Assembly (NCBI GenBank): GCA_947631945.1
Contig: CANRNI010000030.1
Location: 1-36,072, forward strand
Length of the DNA: 36,072 bases
DNA from: an uncultured Clostridia bacterium
GTDB taxonomy: Bacteria > Bacillota > Clostridia > Oscillospirales > Acutalibacteraceae
Direction: 5' to 3'
Shown here: in pieces, positions 16,074-23,575 of the stretch
How positions within the stretch are numbered: the first letter of the stretch is position 1
Layout of the letters: each line of letters begins with the position of its first letter
The notes under the pieces: generated by a model
Seen by the model: only the letters and a program-made list of their open reading frames with translations
Database searches by the model: none
Told to the model about the DNA's origin: nothing
Position numbers and translations under genes: made by a program

Positions 16074-16847
16074 ATGCATATAAAATACGGAATACAGCTT
16101 TACACTCTCAGAAACGAATGCAAAACCATTGAAGATATTAACAATACGCTGAAGGAGCTTTACTCTTACGGGGTCCGCGATATACAAATATCAGGTATAG
16201 GCGCGGTAGATTGGGCAGAGCTTACCGAAGTTGTAAAAAAATATGAAATGAACGTATGCGTCACGCACACTCCATTTGAACGAATGTTGAAAGAAACCGA
16301 TAAAGTCATCGACGAGCATTTAAAACTCGGCTGTGATTGTCTCGGAATAGGCTCTATGCCCGGAGAATACGAAAGAACGGCTGAAGGAGTAGATAAATTC
16401 ATATCGGATTTGCTTCCCGTAGCTGAAAGAATGAGGGAAAGAGGAGTCCATTTGGCGTACCACAATCATGCTTTCGATTTAATGCTTTACGGAGGACGGT
16501 CAATTCTTGACAGAATGATAGAGGATATATCCCCCGATTTATTATGGTTTATACCGGACGTAGCATGGATTCAGATTGCCGGAGAAAATCCCGCCGAATA
16601 CATAAAAAAGATGAAAGGACGAATCAAGGTTCTACATTTCAAGGATTACAATAACGGTTCCGAAGATAATCCGCACCCGTTTACAGAATTGGGAAAAGGA
16701 ATTGTCAATCTGGGCGCCTGTTATGAAACGGCAAAAGAAATGAATATACCGTATATTATGTTTGAACAGGATAATAACTGGACCGTCAGCGCGATGGAAT
16801 CGTGCAAAGAAAGCTTTACGTATATGAAAAGATTAAGTAAACACTGA
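16074..16847 (+). CDS. Sugar phosphate isomerase/epimerase-like TIM barrel protein
   Basis: 257 aa of the xylose-isomerase-like/AP-endonuclease-2 TIM barrel superfamily. Likely metal-site segments are visible: CVTHTPFER, YHNHAFDL, IPDVAWIQIAGENP, VLHFKDYN and MFEQDN. Such proteins isomerise or epimerise sugars, inosose-type cyclitols or hydroxy acids, so the substrate is open. GGAGG stands 8 nt before the ATG. The stop codon falls inside a sequence matching the end of a type 2 mobile element (AAACACTGATTAAATC), so the native C-terminus may have been altered. It converges with the aldolase-aminotransferase operon. Confidence 0.8.
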   Translation: MHIKYGIQLYTLRNECKTIEDINNTLKELYSYGVRDIQISGIGAVDWAELTEVVKKYEMNVCVTHTPFERMLKETDKVIDEHLKLGCDCLGIGSMPGEYERTAEGVDKFISDLLPVAERMRERGVHLAYHNHAFDLMLYGGRSILDRMIEDISPDLLWFIPDVAWIQIAGENPAEYIKKMKGRIKVLHFKDYNNGSEDNPHPFTELGKGIVNLGACYETAKEMNIPYIMFEQDNNWTVSAMESCKESFTYMKRLSKH

Positions 16848-16861
16848 TTAAATCAAATATT
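16842..16861 (+). repeat. Solitary end of a type 2 element
   Basis: AAACACTGATTAAATC matches the 5' end of type 2 elements (compare GGGAAACACTGACTAAATC at 31765). No core or second end follows. It contains the stop codon of the preceding gene and probably marks a decayed or deleted insertion. Confidence 0.45.
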
Positions 16862-16870
16862 TTCAATTAT

Positions 16871-16986
16871 AAGGAGATTTCGCGCTCTGCGGAGCGCGAC
16901 ACGGTGACGCTGTCCCCGTGACCCCTGCAAGCCTTTGTAAAGGCTTGACCGAAACTTTTATAATCTTTGCAACAAATTTTTCGACA
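16871..16986 (+). repeat. 116-bp triple-hairpin repeat, copy 2
   Basis: Same 116-nt sequence as 262-377 with four substitutions, three of them in the tail after the last hairpin. The three stems are unchanged. It lies between the convergent isomerase (+) and aldolase (-) genes. Confidence 0.75.
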
Positions 16987-16993
16987 AGCTAAT

Positions 16994-17026
16994 TCCTCCT
17001 ATGACACAAGTGCCATAGGAGGATTA
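16994..17026 (+). terminator. Terminator between convergent genes
   Basis: TCCTCCTATG (16994-17003) pairs with CATAGGAGGA (17014-17023), a 10-bp stem with a 10-nt loop followed by TTAATCTTTTGTCTTT on the plus strand. It suits the plus-strand gene ending at 16847 and may also stop the minus-strand aldolase transcript ending at 17038. Confidence 0.6.
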
Positions 17027-17037
17027 ATCTTTTGTCT

Positions 17038-18264
17038 TTATTTATTTGTTTCGTTCTTCTTTGAATATTTCGTCTTATAAATAACGCGCATGAGGATTGA
17101 CTCAATTTTATTGATATATTTCGCGTCGCCTATAAGCTTTGCGGCGGCGTCCGCCCTTAATTCTTTTTCAAGAACCATTTCGACAGCTTCCGCGTCATAC
17201 ATATTGCCTGCCGCGCAGATAGCGCCGTTATCCTTTACAAGCACCGCGTTTCTGCCCTTGAGCTTTCTGACAACCTTTTTAGCGGTTTTAACGGTATTTG
17301 AAGGGTTGTATTCTCCTGTGCGGAGAGTTACACCGACAAGCTGAGCGAAATCATCAAGCAAGGGTTTAAACGTGCCTCCGATTCTTGAAGCGGCTACAAT
17401 TTCGGGTTTTTTGGAGTGAACTATACAGTTTACGTCGTCGCGTTTATTATATACCGCTCTGTGAAGCTCCGCGCTTGCCGGATAGTTATCGCATTTCGCG
17501 ACCTCCTTGCCGGTTTTTAAATCAATCCTTACAGATTCTCCGCCGTCAACGGGGTTCATAATTATTGTAGAGCCGTCACGCTCGGAAGTATACGGCTCAA
17601 AAAGCTGTGCCTGTTTTTTCGCGCCCTCGCTGACCTCGGCAATATGCTCTGCTACCGCGGCGATGTTGTCGCTTATTTTTCCCGATACGGCTTCAAGCCT
17701 GTCAAGAAGAAATTTTCCGCATACTTTTTCAAGCTCGCGTGCGACGGCAAAAGCCTCGTCGTAATCGGAACCTACGCACAGAGCGCCGTGATGAGCCATT
17801 ATAACGGCTTTTGAATCCGAACGCTCGAGAGCGGCAGTAACGCCTTTTCTGAGTTTGCCTGTCCCCGGAAGTCCGTATGAAGCTACAGGAATATCAGAGC
17901 CTATAATATTTCTGCTTTCTTCGGGAATCATATTTATATCGTAACCGAGAAAGCTTACAGCGGAAGCGTTCTTCTGATGGGTGTGAATAACGAAATTCAC
18001 ATCGGGACGAAGCTTATACGCGGTTGCGTGAACGCCCTTTTCGGAGGAAGGCTTTATTTCCGATTCATAGGAGCAATCCTCGATTTTTACAATAACTATA
18101 TCGTCGGGAGTGAGCGACTCGTAGCTTCTTCCGCTCGGAGTTATTACAAAATATTCGTCGTCTATGCGGCAGCTTACGTTGCCCCATGTACGGGCGATAA
18201 GACCCGACTTGACAAGCTCAAGTCCCGCTTTTACGACCTTTTCTTTTGCTTCTAAAATATCCAT
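17038..18264 (-). CDS. Tandem class II aldolase/adducin domain protein
   Basis: 408 aa, about twice the usual ~210-aa class II aldolase. Domain 1 (residues ~1-215) has the zinc site of fuculose-phosphate-type aldolases: Glu75 in SSEKGVH, His94 and His96 in IHTHQ, and His159 in AHHGA. Domain 2 (~216-400) repeats the pattern in degenerate form: SAELH (Glu266), VHSKK (His283 with Lys285 where the second His should be) and DNGAIC (Asn346 in place of the last His). Domain 1 is probably the aldolase or epimerase and domain 2 structural or regulatory. It lies 28 nt downstream of the class III aminotransferase gene, in the same operon. The start has GAGGTG upstream. The substrate is unknown. Confidence 0.82.
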   Translation of the reverse strand: MDILEAKEKVVKAGLELVKSGLIARTWGNVSCRIDDEYFVITPSGRSYESLTPDDIVIVKIEDCSYESEIKPSSEKGVHATAYKLRPDVNFVIHTHQKNASAVSFLGYDINMIPEESRNIIGSDIPVASYGLPGTGKLRKGVTAALERSDSKAVIMAHHGALCVGSDYDEAFAVARELEKVCGKFLLDRLEAVSGKISDNIAAVAEHIAEVSEGAKKQAQLFEPYTSERDGSTIIMNPVDGGESVRIDLKTGKEVAKCDNYPASAELHRAVYNKRDDVNCIVHSKKPEIVAASRIGGTFKPLLDDFAQLVGVTLRTGEYNPSNTVKTAKKVVRKLKGRNAVLVKDNGAICAAGNMYDAEAVEMVLEKELRADAAAKLIGDAKYINKIESILMRVIYKTKYSKKNETNK

Positions 18265-18292
18265 TTAAACACCTCTTAAGGGTTTTATAATA

Positions 18293-19774
18293 TCAGTTGT
18301 CCTGTTTGAGAGCGACATTTGCGAAAACTCTGTCGAATTTTGCGAGAGCCTCGTCGATAAGCTCCGGAGTATAAGCCGCCGACGTATAAAGTCTCGAACC
18401 TGCGAGAGTTACAAGACCCTCCGCCATGTAAGCCGCGCCCATATGCTCCATTTCTTTCTTTCTCTCGCTTGTGGCGCTGAGAACCTTCGGAATACCCCAA
18501 GGCTTGCTCCAGTCGATTGCGAAATGCATTGTTCCGACTGTTTCAAGATGGCAGATAGAGCCCTGATTGAACGCAACGAACGGAAGATTGTATTTCTTGA
18601 TAAGCTCTTTAAGACCGGCAATAAGTCTGTCGCCCATCTGTCCGGCCTTTTGACAAGCGTTTGTTCTGTCAATCATTTCAAGAGTATAATAACCGGCTAC
18701 GCATGAAATCGGAGTAGCAGCCATAGTACCGCCCATAAACGCCTTTTTAACCTTTGTACTGCCGTCAAGACCTGCGCCGAGATACTTCATATATTCTCTC
18801 TTGCCGCCTATGCCGCCTGCTCCCGGATATCCGCCCGCGATAACCTTGCCGAAAATAGTAAGGTCGGGAGATACGCCGAAATATCCCTGAGCGCCCGCCA
18901 TACCGATGCGGAAGCCTGTAACGACCTCATCAAATATAAGGAGCGCGCCGTATTTGCGGCAAAGTCTTTCAACGCCCTTATTAAAATCGTAATCAAGAGG
19001 TCTTGTACCGCTTTCGGGGCCTACAGGCTCGATAAATACGGCCGCCGTTCCGCCGCGAAGCGTGTTCATCTTGAGAACTCTTTCAAGCGAATCAAGATCG
19101 TTCGGGAAAAACTCCTGAGTATGCTTGAAGATATAAAGGGGAACGCCGTGAGCCTGTGTAAACTTTGAGCCGGGAATACGGATACCGTAACCGAGCTGGT
19201 CGCTCCAGCCGTGATACGCGCCGCCCATTTTAACTATGTTCTTATTCTTTGTCGCAAGTCTCGCTACACGTACGGCAGCCATACAAGCCTCTGTACCCGA
19301 ACCGAGCATACGGAACATATCAACAGTTTCAACGCTGTCGGAAATCTTTTTGGCGAGTTTATACTCAAACTCATGGAAAAGACCTGTCGAGGGTCCGCAA
19401 GTATTAAGAAGGTCTATAACCTGCTCGCGTACTTCGGGAGGATTTGAGCCGAGAACAGTCGGACCGCCCGCCTGAAGGAAATCGAAATACTCGTTGCCGT
19501 CTATATCGTAAAGCATCATGCCGTCTGCTTTTGTAAAAACGAGAGGGAACGGATAGTTAAAAGCAAGATTGTGCTGAACGCCGCCGGGGATAGTCTGACG
19601 TGCTTCGTCTATCATGGCCTTTGATTTTACGCATTTTTTGCCATAATAATTTTCCTCGTAATCTGCCAATGCTTCAGGTTTGATAGTGTAAATAGGCTGT
19701 TTGATGAGTTCGTCGAGCTCTTTTGTAACCGCCTGTGCGTCACAATAATTTTCTATTGCGAAACGTGTGTCCAT
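18293..19774 (-). CDS. Class III aminotransferase (glutamate-1-semialdehyde aminomutase-like)
   Basis: 493-aa PLP enzyme of fold type I, class III. Visible are GSGTEACMAAVRVAR (cofactor phosphate region), GGAYHGWSD, the IFDEVVTGFR motif with the PLP-pyridine Asp, and the Schiff-base lysine Lys310 in TIFGKVIAGGYPGAG. The sequence is closest in style to glutamate-1-semialdehyde 2,1-aminomutase, but about 60 residues longer at the N-terminus and with no haem genes nearby, so another amino-sugar or keto-acid substrate is likely. ATG 19774 is chosen because GGAGGT lies 7 nt upstream. A strong promoter is at 19809-19837. It heads an operon with the tandem class II aldolase. Confidence 0.85.
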   Translation of the reverse strand: MDTRFAIENYCDAQAVTKELDELIKQPIYTIKPEALADYEENYYGKKCVKSKAMIDEARQTIPGGVQHNLAFNYPFPLVFTKADGMMLYDIDGNEYFDFLQAGGPTVLGSNPPEVREQVIDLLNTCGPSTGLFHEFEYKLAKKISDSVETVDMFRMLGSGTEACMAAVRVARLATKNKNIVKMGGAYHGWSDQLGYGIRIPGSKFTQAHGVPLYIFKHTQEFFPNDLDSLERVLKMNTLRGGTAAVFIEPVGPESGTRPLDYDFNKGVERLCRKYGALLIFDEVVTGFRIGMAGAQGYFGVSPDLTIFGKVIAGGYPGAGGIGGKREYMKYLGAGLDGSTKVKKAFMGGTMAATPISCVAGYYTLEMIDRTNACQKAGQMGDRLIAGLKELIKKYNLPFVAFNQGSICHLETVGTMHFAIDWSKPWGIPKVLSATSERKKEMEHMGAAYMAEGLVTLAGSRLYTSAAYTPELIDEALAKFDRVFANVALKQDN

Positions 19775-19808
19775 AAATTTTACCTCCATAATAAAATCGT
19801 ACAATCAA

Positions 19809-19837
19809 ATTGTATAACAAAACTGCGCTAATGTCAA
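19809..19837 (-). promoter_or_regulatory. Promoter of aminotransferase-aldolase operon
   Basis: On the minus strand TTGACA (19832-19837), 17-nt spacer, TACAAT (19809-19814), 34 nt before the ATG at 19774. It is divergent from the promoter at 19877-19905. Confidence 0.65.
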
Positions 19838-19876
19838 ATATTTTCCGTAAAAATTTATAAAAAACTACATTTTCTA

Positions 19877-19905
19877 TTGCTTTGATGATTTAATTCTGAT
19901 AAAAT
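19877..19905 (+). promoter_or_regulatory. Promoter of TSCPD-mtnN unit
   Basis: TTGCTT (19877-19882), 17-nt spacer, TAAAAT (19900-19905), 33 nt before the ATG at 19939. Confidence 0.5.
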
Positions 19906-19938
19906 AAATAATGAATTATTGTATAGAGAGGGATAAAT

Positions 19939-20196
19939 ATGACTTATAATTACAGAACCAAGGGCGTATGCTCAAGTATGATTTCGTTCGATATCAACGA
20001 CGGTATTGTTTCAAATATCAGATTTATGGGCGGCTGCAACGGCAATCTTAAAGGAATATCAAGCCTTGCCGAGGGAATGAAGGCCGAAGATATTATAAAA
20101 AAGATAAAAGGCACGAAATGCGGCTTTAAAAACACATCGTGTCCCGACCAGTTCGCGTCGGCTCTTGAAGCGGCGCTCGCGGAGGAAAACAAATGA
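19939..20196 (+). CDS. TSCPD domain small protein
   Basis: 85 aa with the TSCPD signature as NTSCPDQFASAL near the C-terminus and the other family features: GVCSSMISFDIN, VRFMGGCNGN-like FMGGCNGNLKGI and KCGFKNTS. In ribonucleotide reductases a related domain is the C-terminal part. The stand-alone ~85-aa form is a widespread clostridial family of unproven role, with conserved cysteines (residues 11, 34, 62, 69) suggesting metal or nucleotide handling. It overlaps the next gene by 4 nt (ATGA), so the two are translationally coupled. Confidence 0.85.
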   Translation: MTYNYRTKGVCSSMISFDINDGIVSNIRFMGGCNGNLKGISSLAEGMKAEDIIKKIKGTKCGFKNTSCPDQFASALEAALAEENK

Positions 20197-20867
20197 AAAT
20201 AGGTTTTGTTATAGCCGACGAAAATGAGTATATTCCTTTTCTCGCTTTTGCGAGAGAGCATAACTGCATTGAAATAAAAAGACGGGGAAAAGACAGCGTG
20301 TCGTTCAGACACAACGGTAAAAAGCTTATTGCGGTAAAATCGGGCATAGGTAAGGTCAACGCCGCCTCCGCCGCCGCTTTTCTTATTGCCGACGATAACG
20401 TTGACGCGGTTGTCAGCTTCGGACTTTCTGGAGCAGTTTCCGGACTTGCCAAAGGCGATATAATAGCAGGCACAACTTATACGGAGTGTGATTTCGACCT
20501 TACGGCTTTAGGTTACCGGCTCGGTAAAAAGCCTCAGGATACAAACGTATATCCGGCCGATTTGAAACTTTTAAACGCGGCTATGAAGATAGACGGGATA
20601 AAACGGGCCGTATGCGGCTGCGGAGACGTTTTTCTCGCCGACAAAGAAAAAAAGAAGCTTTATAAGGAAACTTTCGGTATAAATGAATTTGATATGGAAA
20701 CGGGAGCCGTCGCATCGGTATGTCATGACGCCGACGTACCGTTTATAGCAATAAGGCAGATAAGCGACACAGCCGACGATACCGCCGCCGAAAGCTACGC
20801 GGAGATTAACGATAAATGCGAAAAAACGCTTACGCAGGTCATCAAAAATCTTATTGAATACATATAA
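20193..20867 (+). CDS. mtnN: 5'-methylthioadenosine/S-adenosylhomocysteine nucleosidase family
   Basis: Cleaves adenine from methylthioadenosine, S-adenosylhomocysteine or 5'-deoxyadenosine, clearing inhibitory by-products of SAM reactions. The 224 aa match the family length. Present are ADENEYIPF with the substrate-site Glu12, SGIGKVNAASAAAFLI, SFGLSGAV, the FDMETGAVASV motif with Met-Glu for ribose binding, and RQISDTAD carrying the catalytic Asp. GGAGG precedes the ATG within the end of the TSCPD gene. The coupling to a TSCPD protein may be functional. A long hairpin (20881-20943) follows and could end transcription. Confidence 0.83.
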   Translation: MKIGFVIADENEYIPFLAFAREHNCIEIKRRGKDSVSFRHNGKKLIAVKSGIGKVNAASAAAFLIADDNVDAVVSFGLSGAVSGLAKGDIIAGTTYTECDFDLTALGYRLGKKPQDTNVYPADLKLLNAAMKIDGIKRAVCGCGDVFLADKEKKKLYKETFGINEFDMETGAVASVCHDADVPFIAIRQISDTADDTAAESYAEINDKCEKTLTQVIKNLIEYI

Positions 20868-20880
20868 GCAAAAGAATCAA

Positions 20881-20943
20881 GGGAATCACCGATTAAATCG
20901 AATATGCAAGCAAAATGTGCGTTCCATTTAATCGGTGATTCCC
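20881..20943. repeat. 63-bp hairpin made of two type 2 element ends
   Basis: GGGAATCACCGATTAAAT at the left is the exact inverse of the right end, an 18-bp perfect stem; GAA/TTC also pairs after a one-base interruption. Only about 20 nt remain between the arms. The arms match type 2 element ends, so this looks like an internally deleted derivative without the core. It follows mtnN by 13 nt and might double as a terminator, although no long T run follows. Confidence 0.7.
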
Positions 20944-20952
20944 AAAAATTTG

Positions 20953-21125
20953 AGGCAATACCGCACAATTAACGGCTAACGCCTTTGCCGCGCATCTGTG
21001 CTAAGATTTCCCGTCATTTTTGCCAAAAGCTCATTGAAATACGTCAGTATTCCTTCCTCGCTTTTGTCAATCTGACGAAAAATCTTTCGGCACATCTACA
21101 CGACAATAATTATGCGGTATTGCCT
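20953..21125 (-). mobile_element. Non-autonomous element, type 1, reverse, TG-flanked
   Basis: 173 bp with ends AGGCAATACCGC and the inverse, reverse orientation. Unlike the other type 1 copies it is flanked on both sides by TG (20951-20952 and 21126-21127) instead of TA. It sits between the convergent mtnN and cysK genes, 9 nt from the 63-bp mini-element. Confidence 0.85.
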
Positions 21126-21181
21126 TGAAAGAAAGCGAAATATTACAGTAAAACCGTGAGCGTATTACAGTCGTTTCGCGA

Positions 21182-22117
21182 TTATTCCGTCTGTGAAAAC
21201 ATCGGAGTGGACAGATAACGCTCTCCCGTATCGGGCAGAAGAGCCACTATTATTTTCCCTTTGTTCTCGGGGCGTTTCGCAAGCTTTGCGGCCGCAAATA
21301 CAGCCGCTCCGGACGAAATACCTACAAGCAGTCCCTCTTTTTTGGCAAGCGCTCTGCCTGTTTCAAAGGCCTCGTCATTTTCAACCGTAATTATTTCATC
21401 ATAAATTTCCGTGTTGAGAGTATCGGGTACAAAGCCTGCTCCTATGCCCTGAATTTTATGCGGTCCGGAAGTTCCCTTTGAAAGTACCGGCGAACCGGCC
21501 GGTTCAACAGCGACTGCTTTTATATTCGGATTTTTTGTTTTGAGATAGCCTCCCGCGCCTGAAATTGTTCCTCCAGTGCCTACGCCCGCAACAAATATAT
21601 CCACTTTACCGTCCGTGTCGTTCCAGATTTCCGGTCCCGTCGTATTAAAATGAGCGGCGGGATTCGTTTTGTTTGTGAACTGGCTCGGAATAAAGCTTTC
21701 GGGAATCTGCTCCGCGAGCTCTTTGGCCTTTTCTATAGCGCCCTTCATTCCTTTGGCTCCCTCTGTTAAAACAAGCTCCGCGCCGTATGCCTTTAAAAGA
21801 TTTCTGCGCTCAATGCTCATCGTTTCAGGCATTGTAAGTATTATCCTGTAACCTCTCGAAGCGGCGGCCGCCGAAAGACCTATACCCGTGTTGCCGCTCG
21901 TAGGTTCGATTATTACCGAATCGGGTTTGAGCAGTCCTTTTTCTTCCGCATCGTCGAGCATCGCTTTCGCAATCCTGTCCTTTACGCTTCCTGCGGGATT
22001 AAAATACTCAAGTTTTGCGTAAATCTCGGCGTTAAGAGCGTTTTCTTTCGCGTAATTGCCCAGTTTTAATAAAGGCGTGTTTCCTATTAAATCGGTAATT
22101 TTATCATATACTTTCAT
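21182..22117 (-). CDS. cysK: Cysteine synthase A (O-acetylserine sulfhydrylase)
   Basis: PLP enzyme making cysteine from O-acetylserine and sulfide. The 311 aa show the lysine motif [11 protein letters not shown] (Lys46), the substrate loop TSGNTGIG (residues ~73-80), [14 protein letters not shown] near 180 and [12 protein letters not shown]. The length and motifs match CysK rather than cystathionine beta-synthase. The start has AAAGGAG upstream. The transcript has a leader of about 135 nt containing a 9-codon ORF and a palindrome next to the promoter, so regulation by sulfur or cysteine supply is likely. Confidence 0.95.
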   Translation of the reverse strand: MKVYDKITDLIGNTPLLKLGNYAKENALNAEIYAKLEYFNPAGSVKDRIAKAMLDDAEEKGLLKPDSVIIEPTSGNTGIGLSAAAASRGYRIILTMPETMSIERRNLLKAYGAELVLTEGAKGMKGAIEKAKELAEQIPESFIPSQFTNKTNPAAHFNTTGPEIWNDTDGKVDIFVAGVGTGGTISGAGGYLKTKNPNIKAVAVEPAGSPVLSKGTSGPHKIQGIGAGFVPDTLNTEIYDEIITVENDEAFETGRALAKKEGLLVGISSGAAVFAAAKLAKRPENKGKIIVALLPDTGERYLSTPMFSQTE

Positions 22118-22180
22118 AGAACGTTATTCTCCTTTTATAGTATGGTATTTTATTTGTTTCAAACTGTAAAAAAACAAAAG

Positions 22181-22210
22181 TCAACATCGTTTTATGATAT
22201 AACGCAACAT
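22181..22210 (-). CDS. cysK leader ORF, 9 codons ending in Cys
   Basis: ATG at 22210 with an ideal AGGAGG (22220-22225) 9 nt upstream encodes MLRYIIKRC and then TGA. The only Cys codon is the last before the stop. Immediately after comes CTTTTGTTTTTTTAC. The arrangement resembles a leader peptide for attenuation by charged tRNA-Cys, but the hairpins I can draw are weak, so the mechanism is an inference. Confidence 0.45.
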   Translation of the reverse strand: MLRYIIKRC

Positions 22211-22229
22211 TTATATGTTCCTCCTGATT

Positions 22230-22259
22230 ACCTATTATACCTACCTGATTGATAGGTTT
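22230..22259 (-). promoter_or_regulatory. Palindromic operator candidate downstream of cysK -10
   Basis: On the minus strand, immediately after the -10, lies ACCTATCAATCAGGTAGGT, a 19-nt imperfect palindrome (ACCTA and TAGGT arms). A second TAGGT-like half (ATAGGT) follows. Rrf2-family regulators such as CymR or IscR act on sulfur genes in Firmicutes and bind sites of this size; I infer such a site from position only. Confidence 0.4.
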
Positions 22260-22288
22260 ATTATAGCGCAGAGTTTTACCTTTGTCAA
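22260..22288 (-). promoter_or_regulatory. cysK promoter
   Basis: On the minus strand TTGACA (22283-22288), 17-nt spacer, TATAAT (22260-22265): a perfect consensus. Transcription would start about 135-140 nt before cysK. Confidence 0.75.
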
Positions 22289-22622
22289 CCCTATATTTGA
22301 AAATTTATTAAAATTTTTCCCCGTTTGCCGCGCTTGACATGAAAATATAAAAAATATATAATGTTTAAGATATTATATGCAGTTGCAGGCTGTCGAAAAA
22401 GACAGGTTTATTAATAATTAGGAATGAAAAATTAGGAGTTAGGAATTTTCGGCAGACGCTTCGCGTCTCTGAATTTTTATAGTATTTATCTAAAGAATAA
22501 TTATTATATATTCTATAATTAAGCCCTTTGGGCTTCCGATAATTCCTAATTCCTCATTCCTAATTCCTAATTCCTAATTCCTAATTCCTAATTAGATTTA
22601 ATTTGCTTTGTTGACAAACTTA
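22289..22622. other. AT-rich non-coding stretch with inverted 7-bp repeats
   Basis: No gene is visible. From 22411 the sequence AATTAGGAATGAAAAATTAG begins an arm whose inverse is the tandem array at 22541-22594. Between the arms lie two small hairpins, AGACGC-TTC-GCGTCT and AAGCCC-TTT-GGGCTT, and an AT-only stretch. The whole unit (about 22411-22594) looks like a degenerate inverted-repeat element. Confidence 0.5.
22541..22594 (+). repeat. Tandem 7-bp array (AATTCCT)
   Basis: Seven consecutive 7-bp units of AATTCCT, one reading CATTCCT, ending in AATTA. The inverse complement (AGGAATT) appears at 22421-22454, so array and arm can pair. Confidence 0.8.
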
Positions 22623-22795
22623 AGGCAATACCGCATAATTATTGTCGTGCAGATGTTCCATGAGATTTTTCGTCAGATTGACAAAAGTGACGCAGGAATA
22701 CTGACGTATTTCAAGGAGCTTTTGGCAAAAATGACGGAAAATATCGATACAGATGCGCGGCAAAGGCGGTAGCCGCTAATTATGCGGTGTTGCCT
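22623..22795 (+). mobile_element. TA-flanked non-autonomous element, type 1, forward
   Basis: 173 bp, TA on both sides (22621-22622 and 22796-22797), ends AGGCAATACCGC and GCGGTGTTGCCT. Near full-length reference copy for the family. Contains an open frame of 39 codons (22653-22772) shared with most copies. Lies just upstream of tcdA. Confidence 0.87.
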
Positions 22796-22822
22796 TAAAG
22801 ATATTATACGGGAGGTTTTTCA

Positions 22823-23575
22823 ATGGATTCATTCTCAAGAACCGAGCTTCTTTTGGGAGCGGACGCGATGAAAAAGCTTCGCGGAGCGCACGTCGCCGTT
22901 TTTGGAATAGGAGGCGTCGGCGGTTACGCTGTTGAAGCTCTTGCGCGTTCCGGAATCGGCGGTATTGATATAATTGACAACGATAAAATTTGCGAAACGA
23001 ATATAAACCGCCAGATTTACGCCACAAGAAAAACTTTGGGACTGTATAAGGTAGACGTAGCGATGGAGCGGATACATGACATTGACCCGAATATCATCGT
23101 ACACGGATATAAAATATTTTATACCCCGCAGAACGCAGATATGTTTGATTTTACTTTATACGATTATGTTATTGACGCGATAGATACAGTATCGGGAAAA
23201 ATATCTCTTGCCGAAAAAGCGGAAAAAAGCGGTACGCCTATTATAAGCTCAATGGGAGCGGGAAACAAGCTGGAGCCGACCGCTTTTGAAACAGCGGATA
23301 TATATGAAACTTCCGTGTGTCCGCTTGCCCGTGTAATGAGGTATGAGCTTAAAAAGCGCGGAATAAAAAAATTAAAGGTAGTATATTCAAAAGAACCTCC
23401 CGTAAAGCCCGTTGAAAAAGCGGAAAACGGCGGCGATATCGGAAACGCTATATGCGGTGAAGCTAAAAAGGAATACAAAACACGGCGCGGACAAACTCCG
23501 GGCAGCGTCGCTTTTGTTCCGTCCGTAGCGGGATTAATTATAGCAGGCGAGGTAATTAAGGATCTAATAGCTTAA
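22823..23575 (+). CDS. tcdA: tRNA threonylcarbamoyladenosine dehydratase
   Basis: E1-like ThiF/MoeB-family enzyme that uses ATP to convert t6A37 in ANN-decoding tRNAs to cyclic t6A. The 250 aa contain the nucleotide-binding GIGGVGGYAVEALARSGIG (residues ~28-46), a DNDKICETNINRQ segment, YVIDAIDTVSGK and a late PGSVAFVPSVAGLI region. The gene is complete and of normal length. GGAGG precedes the ATG. It is bracketed by two inverted copies of the TA-flanked element, and the last base of its stop codon TAA is the first base of the downstream copy. Confidence 0.88.
   Translation: MDSFSRTELLLGADAMKKLRGAHVAVFGIGGVGGYAVEALARSGIGGIDIIDNDKICETNINRQIYATRKTLGLYKVDVAMERIHDIDPNIIVHGYKIFYTPQNADMFDFTLYDYVIDAIDTVSGKISLAEKAEKSGTPIISSMGAGNKLEPTAFETADIYETSVCPLARVMRYELKKRGIKKLKVVYSKEPPVKPVEKAENGGDIGNAICGEAKKEYKTRRGQTPGSVAFVPSVAGLIIAGEVIKDLIA

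Noticed and set aside
22541-22594. CRISPR-like array
   Set aside because: The 7-bp units are contiguous with no spacers, far too short for CRISPR repeats, and no cas genes are present.
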